A DNA stretch of 64,000 nucleotides from Chelonobacter oris. Its GTDB lineage: Bacteria > Pseudomonadota > Gammaproteobacteria > Enterobacterales > Pasteurellaceae. The position numbers were made by a program, and so were the translations under genes. This document shows, in pieces, positions 58,406 through 64,000 of the stretch. Location: contig NZ_JSUM01000005.1 of the NCBI RefSeq assembly GCF_000772535.1, positions 1 to 64,000 on the forward strand, given 5' to 3'. Numbering within the stretch: the stretch's first letter is position 1; every line of letters begins with the position of its first letter. The notes beneath the pieces are model-generated. The model saw nothing but the letters and a program-made list of their open reading frames with translations. It did no database searches and was not told where the DNA came from.

Positions 58406-58430
58406 ATACCCGACTGTTTTTGTGCGTTAT
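58406..58430. promoter_or_regulatory. IscR-like type-1 site in the trmJ-suhB gap, overlapping the trmJ promoter
   Basis: Its left half, ATACCCGACTGTTTTTGTG, follows the type-1 consensus and is nearly the same as the second site before iscR. The other half is weak. The trmJ extended -10 box TGCTATACT (hexamer about 58396-58401 on the minus strand) is immediately downstream, so the site covers the -35 region. Confidence 0.55.
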
Positions 58431-58542
58431 TTCAAGTAAAATTACCTCGCAATTTCGGGCTGAATTCCTTATAATGCGCCGAGTTTTGTTTCACATAACA
58501 AAATTATCCCTTTTATTTTGTTCTTTAAAATCCGGTGGAATT

Positions 58543-59346
58543 ATGAATCCAATGTTAAATATCGCCATTCGTGCCGCACGAAGAGCGGGCAATATTATTG
58601 CCAAAGGCTACGAACGTCCTGAAAGTATCGAAACTGCAAACAAACGCCCCAATGATTATGTCACCAATATCGACAAGGCAGCTGAAGAGGCGGTGATTGA
58701 AATCATCAGAAAATCCTACCCCGACCACACAATTATCGGTGAGGAAAGCGGTGCGCTTGAAGGCGAAAACAAAAATGTACAATGGATTATCGATCCGCTA
58801 GACGGAACAACCAACTTCGTCAAATCTTTCCCGCACTTTGCGGTTTCCATTGCTATCCGTGAAAACGGCCGTACTGAAGTCGGCGTGGTTTATGATCCGA
58901 TTCGCAACGAATTGTTCACGGCTGTACGTGGTGAAGGCGCCAAATTAAACGATACCCGTCTGCGTGTGGAAAACCGCCGTGATTTGGACGGTGCAATTTT
59001 GGCAACCGGCTTCCCGTTCAAAGCCAAACAACATATGCCTGCCCATTTGAATATTATCGGTGCGTTGATTGAAGATGCCGCAGATTTCCGCCGCAGCGGT
59101 TCTGCCGCGCTGGATCTGGCTTATGTCGCCGCTAATCGTGTCGACGGCTATTTTGAAATCGGTCTGAAACCTTGGGATTCCGCCGCCGGCGATTTACTCG
59201 TGCGTGAAGCCGGCGGTATCGTCACCGACTTTAGCGGTGGCCATAACTATTTGAAATCAGGCAATATCGTGGCGGCTTCGCCGCGTGTCGCCAAAGCGAT
59301 TTTAACCAAAATCCAACCGCACTTGACCGATACGCTGAAAAACTAA
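58543..59346 (+). CDS. suhB: Inositol-1-monophosphatase / Nus factor SuhB
   Basis: 267 residues of the inositol monophosphatase family. Metal-site motifs GEESGALEG, IDPLDGTTNFVKSFPHFAVS (key DPLDGTTNF, about 84) and KPWDSAAGDLLVREAGG (about 211). In E. coli SuhB also joins the rRNA antitermination complex with NusA. The ATG at 58543 (MNPMLNIAIRAARRAG) has GGTGGAA upstream; the longer frame to 58420 overlaps the regulatory site. Confidence 0.95.
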   Translation: MNPMLNIAIRAARRAGNIIAKGYERPESIETANKRPNDYVTNIDKAAEEAVIEIIRKSYPDHTIIGEESGALEGENKNVQWIIDPLDGTTNFVKSFPHFAVSIAIRENGRTEVGVVYDPIRNELFTAVRGEGAKLNDTRLRVENRRDLDGAILATGFPFKAKQHMPAHLNIIGALIEDAADFRRSGSAALDLAYVAANRVDGYFEIGLKPWDSAAGDLLVREAGGIVTDFSGGHNYLKSGNIVAASPRVAKAILTKIQPHLTDTLKN

Positions 59347-59359
59347 TCAATACAAAACG

Positions 59360-59378
59360 GGGTGAAATCCATTCACCC
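59360..59378. terminator. Stem-loop between suhB and mreD
   Basis: GGGTGAA (59360-59366) and TTCACCC (59372-59378) with a 5-base loop; the T run is weak on both strands. Confidence 0.45.
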
Positions 59379-59386
59379 TGTTCAAT

Positions 59387-59875
59387 TCATCTCAAATGAA
59401 ACTTACGCCGCAATGTCCGCAGCAATAAAAAGACCCACGGCCATAAAACCCCGCTGATCACCGCACCGATCAATTCCTGCGAATTAAAACGGGCACTGTG
59501 CATAAACAGCTCGATCAGGAAGATAATAATATGGATCGTCACCACCGAAACAATCACCAAAATACTTTGCAGCCACAGCGACAAATTGCGTAATACCAGA
59601 TGGTTGGAGGCAATCAGGTAGGCAAACAACGATAATACCAATGCGTGTACGCCTAAAATCGAGCCGAGACTCAAATCCCAAATCAAGCCGACGACGAACG
59701 CCCAACCGATACTGATTTTATTCGGAATCGCCAGCACCCAATAAAGTAATACCAACACCAGCCAAGACGGTCTGAATCCCTGAAACTCGGATGACCAAGG
59801 AGTAATTTCCATCACCAGCGCAACCAGAAAAGTGCAGGCAACCATTAATGACTGAATCAGCCAATTTCCGCGCAT
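59387..59875 (-). CDS. mreD: Rod shape-determining protein MreD
   Basis: 162 residues with five or six membrane helices, starting MRGNWLIQSLMVACTFLVALVMEI (key part VALVMEITPW). Links the cytoplasmic MreB filament machinery to the periplasmic MreC and the elongation synthases. Its ATG overlaps the mreC stop (TAATG). Confidence 0.94.
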   Translation of the reverse strand: MRGNWLIQSLMVACTFLVALVMEITPWSSEFQGFRPSWLVLVLLYWVLAIPNKISIGWAFVVGLIWDLSLGSILGVHALVLSLFAYLIASNHLVLRNLSLWLQSILVIVSVVTIHIIIFLIELFMHSARFNSQELIGAVISGVLWPWVFLLLRTLRRKFHLR

Positions 59876-60924
59876 TATTGATCACCTCCGGTTAAAGAAT
59901 CCTGTTGCTGCTGATTGGCATCGGCCGGTTCCGGCTCTGTTTGACCTATGGCATTATCCTCTTCCTGATTAGGATTAATCGTCTCTTTGATATTTCTACC
60001 CGCATTACTCGGTGTCAACAATTCGTCCTGTCGGGTAGAAAGACGCTGTCTGACGGCATTACGTACATCTTCCGGTGAAAGCGATTGCGCGCGGTGCAGT
60101 TCGTCGTTGATCGGCCACAGCAACAACAGATAACGCAGCCGCTCCAGTGACGCCAACGGTTTTGCGGTGATCACCGCAAAATAATTTTGTTTGTCGGTGG
60201 AAACCGAATCGACAATCGCAACCGGATAGCCTTCCGGAAAACGTCCGCCCAAACCGGAGGTTACCAAGAGATCACCTTGAACAATATCAACCGAATGCGG
60301 CACGTTATCCAACTGTAATTCATCGCCTCTGCCTGTGCCGCTGGCAATCAAACGCACGTCATTGCGCAACACTTGCAGCGGAATCGAATGGGTAACATCC
60401 GTGATTAACAAAACCCGACTGGTATTCGCGCCGACTGACGTCACCTGTCCGACCACGCCTTTTTCATCGATCACCGGCTGGCCGACAAATACGCCGTCAC
60501 GACTGCCTTGATTAATCACCACTTGCTGACGATAAATATCGGTTTCTGCGGTTAAGACTTCCGCAATTTTTTTATATTCGTCATAACGCAACGGGGAATT
60601 GAGCAACAAGCGCAAACGCTGGTTTTCCACTTTCAGCTGATCCAGCAGCAACAAATCCGCATTTTTTTCACGCAATTGCGCTTTCAACACTCGGTTTTCA
60701 ATCTGTAATTTAGACGTATCCGCTAAATTATCGGAAACCCCGTCCAGCACAGAACGGGGAATATTGGCAAAATAGAAGATGCCGCTGATGGACGTTTCCA
60801 TCAGGCTGCGCAGTTGGATCATGCCGCTGTTGCGCCCGTCGCCGATCATCAACAGAACAGACGCTACAATCGCCATAATTAAACGGATTCCTAAAGGGGG
60901 AGCTTTAGAAAAAATAGGTTTCAT
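59875..60924 (-). CDS. mreC: Rod shape-determining protein MreC
   Basis: 349 residues: one N-terminal membrane helix (about 12-28), a coiled coil (LQIENRVLKAQLREKNADLLLLDQLK, about 70-105; key heptads NRVLKAQLREKNADLLLLDQ), then two beta domains (GVVGQVTSVGANTSRVLLITD; LLVTSGLGGRFPEGYPVAIV). An acidic, Gln-rich tail of about 50 residues ends QQQQDSLTGGDQ and is probably disordered. Organises peptidoglycan elongation enzymes in the periplasm. Confidence 0.95.
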   Translation of the reverse strand: MKPIFSKAPPLGIRLIMAIVASVLLMIGDGRNSGMIQLRSLMETSISGIFYFANIPRSVLDGVSDNLADTSKLQIENRVLKAQLREKNADLLLLDQLKVENQRLRLLLNSPLRYDEYKKIAEVLTAETDIYRQQVVINQGSRDGVFVGQPVIDEKGVVGQVTSVGANTSRVLLITDVTHSIPLQVLRNDVRLIASGTGRGDELQLDNVPHSVDIVQGDLLVTSGLGGRFPEGYPVAIVDSVSTDKQNYFAVITAKPLASLERLRYLLLLWPINDELHRAQSLSPEDVRNAVRQRLSTRQDELLTPSNAGRNIKETINPNQEEDNAIGQTEPEPADANQQQQDSLTGGDQ

Positions 60925-61008
60925 GCCGTTACGCTTAAAAAAGTTGCGGTTTTAACATCGGGCTAAAACCGCACTTGTGAAAATAAAGGGTGTTTTCAGT
61001 GCGACAAA

Positions 61009-62058
61009 TCAGTCGTCACTGAAAATATCGCCGCCATGCATATCGATCATATCCAATGCTTCACCGCCGCCACGCGCCACGCAAGTCAACGGATCTTCCG
61101 CTACGATAACCGGCACGCCGGATTCTCTGGACAACAACGTATCGATATTCGGCATTAACGCCCCGCCGCCGGTCAGTACCATACCGCGCTCGAAAATATC
61201 CGCAGCCAATTCCGGCGGGCAAGATTCAAGTGCGGTACGCACGGCGGTAACGATGCCGCTCAACGGTTGCTGAATGGCTTCCAAAACGTCACGTGAAGTT
61301 AGCTTAAAGCTACGCGGTGCGCCCTCTGCCAGATTGTGACCGTGTACTTCGATCTCTTTCACTTCATCATCATTTTCGATAAAAGCGGTGCCGATTTCCT
61401 GCTTGATCCGCTCGGCTGTCGCTTCACCGATAGATGAGCCGAATGTGCGACGCACATAGGCGATGATCGCTTCATCAAAACGATCGCCGCCAATACGAAC
61501 AGAAGAGGAATACACGACACCGTTCAATGAGATCACGGCAACTTCGGTCGTTCCGCCGCCGATATCAATCACCATTGAACCCGTTGCCGTCGAAACCGGC
61601 AATTTGGCGCCGATAGCCGCCGCCATCGGCTCTTCGATTAAATAGACTTCCCGTGCGCCCGCCCCGATTGCCGATTCTTTGATGGCGCGGCGTTCGACCT
61701 GAGTTGCGCCCGCCGGCACGCACACTAATACGCGCGGGCTGGGACGCATGAAATTATTACGGTGAACTTGTTTGATAAAATACTGCAACATTTTTTCAGT
61801 AACAAAGAAATCGGCGATAACGCCGTCCTTCATCGGGCGAATTGCGGCAATGCTTTTCGGCGTGCGTCCCAACATCATTTTGGCTTCACGTCCGACAGCG
61901 GCAATACTTTTTAATGAGCCGACACGATCCTGGCGAATCGCCACCACTGAAGGTTCGTCCAACACAATGCCTTGACCTTTAACATAAATTAACGTGTTGG
62001 CAGTGCCTAAATCAATAGACAAGTCATTGGAAAACAGACCACGAATTTTTTTAAACAT
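61009..62058 (-). CDS. mreB: Rod shape-determining protein MreB
   Basis: Bacterial actin that guides lateral wall synthesis. 349 residues with the nucleotide-binding segments [18 protein letters not shown] (about 13), [19 protein letters not shown] (about 163) and [16 protein letters not shown] (about 291). First gene of mreBCD; the 84 bp before mreC contain one uptake core but no strong terminator. Confidence 0.97.
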   Translation of the reverse strand: MFKKIRGLFSNDLSIDLGTANTLIYVKGQGIVLDEPSVVAIRQDRVGSLKSIAAVGREAKMMLGRTPKSIAAIRPMKDGVIADFFVTEKMLQYFIKQVHRNNFMRPSPRVLVCVPAGATQVERRAIKESAIGAGAREVYLIEEPMAAAIGAKLPVSTATGSMVIDIGGGTTEVAVISLNGVVYSSSVRIGGDRFDEAIIAYVRRTFGSSIGEATAERIKQEIGTAFIENDDEVKEIEVHGHNLAEGAPRSFKLTSRDVLEAIQQPLSGIVTAVRTALESCPPELAADIFERGMVLTGGGALMPNIDTLLSRESGVPVIVAEDPLTCVARGGGEALDMIDMHGGDIFSDD

Positions 62059-62357
62059 AATAATTCCGATTAGACTAAAGAGGGTTAAGCCGAGATAGGC
62101 GAAAAAATTGTGCTAAATGTATCAAAAAGCGGGCTGTTCCACAACTTGAAATTGGAAGCAATTAAACACCCGACAGTATTTCATCGCCCTAAAATTTATT
62201 GGCGAAGTCTCGGTTTATCCTTATATCACCGTCCTTCGACTTCGCTCAAACAGCGGTTGAGCAAAGCCGAATAACGAGGGCGGCGCATAATTAAAGCCTT
62301 ACTGTTTGCTCTTAATGATGACTATATCATCAAGCTGCTGCGTAAACCGCACTTTAG
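62059..62357. other. uvrA-mreB intergenic region (299 bp) with an imperfect inverted repeat
   Basis: No gene seen. 62229-62283 is an imperfect inverted repeat whose arms read CTTCGCTCAA and TTGAGCAAAG at the centre, extending outward with mismatches to CCGTCC / GGGCGG. It looks like a dispersed intergenic repeat. The mreB promoter must lie between it and 62058, but no clear -35/-10 pair was found. An uptake core is near 62345. Confidence 0.5.
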
Positions 62358-64000
62358 CTACTTTTTAGCTAAAATCGGCGCCAAGAAACGTGCAGTGTGG
62401 GATTCTTGAGATTTAACCAACTGTTCCGGCGTTCCCTGTGCGATAATCTGTCCGCCGCCGTCGCCGCCTTCCGGGCCGAGATCGATAATCCAGTCGGCGG
62501 TTTTAATGACGTCCAAATTGTGCTCAATCACCACAATCGTATTGCCTTGATCGCGCAGGCGGTGCAATACGCCGAGCAACTGTTTAATGTCGGCAAAATG
62601 CAAGCCTGTTGTCGGCTCGTCCAAAATATACAGGGTTTTGCCGGTATCCCGTTTGGACAGCTCCGTTGCCAGTTTAACCCGTTGCGCCTCGCCGCCGGAC
62701 AGCGTGGTCGAAGACTGCCCCAGACGGATATAGGATAATCCGACATCCATCAATGTTTGCAGTTTTCTGGCTATCATCGGTACTGCCGAGAAAAATGCCA
62801 ACGCTTCTTCCACCGTCATTTCCAAAATTTGATGAATGGTTTTGCCTTTATAGCGAATTTCCAAGGTTTCACGATTATAGCGTTTGCCTTTACAGTGATC
62901 ACAAGGCACATAAACATCCGGCAAAAAGTGCATTTCCACTTTGATCACGCCGTCTCCCTGACACGCTTCACAGCGTCCGCCACGCACGTTAAAACTAAAG
63001 CGCCCCGGATTATAACCTCTCGCCCTTGCTTCCGGCACACCGGCAAACAGTTCGCGGATCGGGGTAAACAAGCCGGTATAGGTTGCCGGATTGGAACGCG
63101 GTGTCCGCCCGATAGGGCTTTGGTCAATATCGATCACTTTATCGAAATGCCCCAGCCCGTCAATACTATCGTAAGGGGCGACATGAGTATTGTCCGCCCG
63201 ATTGAGGGCATTTTGTGCCAGCGGAAATAACGTATCGTTGATTAATGTCGATTTTCCCGAACCGGATACGCCGGTGATACAGGTAAACAAACCGACCGGA
63301 ATCGACAAATCGACATTTTTCAGGTTATTGCCGCGTGCGCCTTTCAAGCTTAACCATTTCGCCTTATTGACTTTAGTACGCTTTTTCGGAATCTCTATCC
63401 GCTCTTCGCCGGAGAGATATTTGCCGGTCAGGGAAGCACTGTTGTTCATCAACTCTTCCGCCGTACCGCTGGCAACCACTTCTCCGCCGTGTACACCTGC
63501 ACCGGGGCCAATATCGATAATATGATCGGCCGCCATAATCGCATCTTCGTCATGCTCGACCACAATCACGGTGTTACCCAGATCACGCAAGTGAATCAGG
63601 GTTTTCAATAAGCGCTCGTTATCTCGTTGATGCAACCCGATCGACGGCTCGTCGAGCACGTACATCACGCCGACCAAGCCCGCACCGATTTGGCTGGCGA
63701 GCCGAATCCGCTGCGCTTCCCCCCCCGACAGGGTTTCGGCAGAGCGTGAAAGAGAAAGATAATTCAGCCCGACATTCACCAGAAACGACAACCGCTCTTT
63801 GATCTCTTTCAAAATTTTTTCCGCAATTTGCGCCCGTTGTCCGCTTAAGCGCAGGGTTTCGAAAAAGTTCAATGCATTACCGATACTGCGTTCCGCCACA
63901 TTCGGCAGGTTAAATTGTTCGATAAAGACATGGCGGGCCTCCGTTCGCAAACGTGAGCCGCCGCATGACGTGCAAGGTCGGGTACTAATATTTTTCGCCA
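62358..64000 (-). CDS. uvrA: UvrABC system protein A, C-terminal part
   Basis: DNA-damage recognition ATPase. The C-terminal 546 residues are visible and the frame is open to the window edge. The first visible residues ([13 protein letters not shown]) belong to the first zinc-binding site. Then come [18 protein letters not shown] with [18 protein letters not shown] (end of ABC domain I), Walker [14 protein letters not shown] of domain II, the zinc finger [14 protein letters not shown]...CDHC, and [17 protein letters not shown] with [15 protein letters not shown]. The start codon and about 40% of the gene lie beyond 64000. Confidence 0.97.
   Translation of the reverse strand, partial: AKNISTRPCTSCGGSRLRTEARHVFIEQFNLPNVAERSIGNALNFFETLRLSGQRAQIAEKILKEIKERLSFLVNVGLNYLSLSRSAETLSGGEAQRIRLASQIGAGLVGVMYVLDEPSIGLHQRDNERLLKTLIHLRDLGNTVIVVEHDEDAIMAADHIIDIGPGAGVHGGEVVASGTAEELMNNSASLTGKYLSGEERIEIPKKRTKVNKAKWLSLKGARGNNLKNVDLSIPVGLFTCITGVSGSGKSTLINDTLFPLAQNALNRADNTHVAPYDSIDGLGHFDKVIDIDQSPIGRTPRSNPATYTGLFTPIRELFAGVPEARARGYNPGRFSFNVRGGRCEACQGDGVIKVEMHFLPDVYVPCDHCKGKRYNRETLEIRYKGKTIHQILEMTVEEALAFFSAVPMIARKLQTLMDVGLSYIRLGQSSTTLSGGEAQRVKLATELSKRDTGKTLYILDEPTTGLHFADIKQLLGVLHRLRDQGNTIVVIEHNLDVIKTADWIIDLGPEGGDGGGQIIAQGTPEQLVKSQESHTARFLAPILAKK

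Overview
The window is chromosomal DNA from a member of the Pasteurellaceae (Haemophilus / Aggregatibacter / Pasteurella / Rodentibacter side of the family). The main evidence is about 70 copies of the Hin-type DNA uptake sequence core AAGTGCGGT on the two strands, roughly one per 0.9 kb. It is backed by the protein sequences and by conserved blocks also known in Haemophilus influenzae: dksA/rec2(comEC)-msbA-lpxK-ycaR-kdsB, pepN/purE-purK-aspC, moaACDE and the isc cluster. The species cannot be fixed from the sequence alone. It differs from H. influenzae Rd in having citrate synthase (gltA) divergent from sucABCD, and it carries a ferric-hydroxamate (fhu) operon.

Layout: 1-243, start of a minus-strand gene resembling a two-partner-secretion outer-membrane transporter, cut by the window edge. 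441-8898, minus strand: comEC, msbA, lpxK, ycaR, kdsB, yidB-like and uvrC, with a textbook competence (CRP-S) site in front of comEC. 9237-9686, dksA. 9985-17855, gltA (minus) and sucABCD (plus) diverging from a 380-bp regulatory region. 17970-26775, minus: serC, hisC, aroA, a patatin-like lipoprotein, argG (behind a tandem ARG box) and uup. 26974-36239: yeeX, mscS, tehB, pyrD, pepN, purEK and aspC. 36427-37854, cardiolipin synthase. 37970-43651, fhuCDBA. 43736-48279, minus: an AT-rich carbohydrate-type cassette (LacI regulator, NupG-type transporter, TIM-barrel isomerase, Gfo/Idh dehydrogenase) with two identical operators and a CRP site. 48354-50574, minus: moaACDE behind a molybdenum-cofactor riboswitch; then yvcK. 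51889-58363, minus: trmJ, iscR-iscS-iscU-iscA-hscB-hscA-fdx-iscX with IscR-type sites. 58543-59346, suhB. 59387-62058, minus: mreB-mreC-mreD. 62358-64000, minus: the 3' part of uvrA.

Most of the window is housekeeping: cell envelope (lipid A, cardiolipin, MreBCD), TCA cycle, amino-acid and nucleotide synthesis, Fe-S and Moco cofactor assembly, and DNA repair. No tRNA, rRNA, CRISPR array, insertion sequence, prophage or toxin-antitoxin module was recognised. The parts most worth a second look are the LacI/CRP-controlled cassette of unknown substrate, the truncated secretion gene with two dyads in its promoter, an IscR-like site lying on the trmJ promoter, and the very uneven density of uptake sequences (12 in 3.7 kb of fhu DNA, one in the 4.5-kb sugar cassette). 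All assignments are from reading the sequence; no database search was run.
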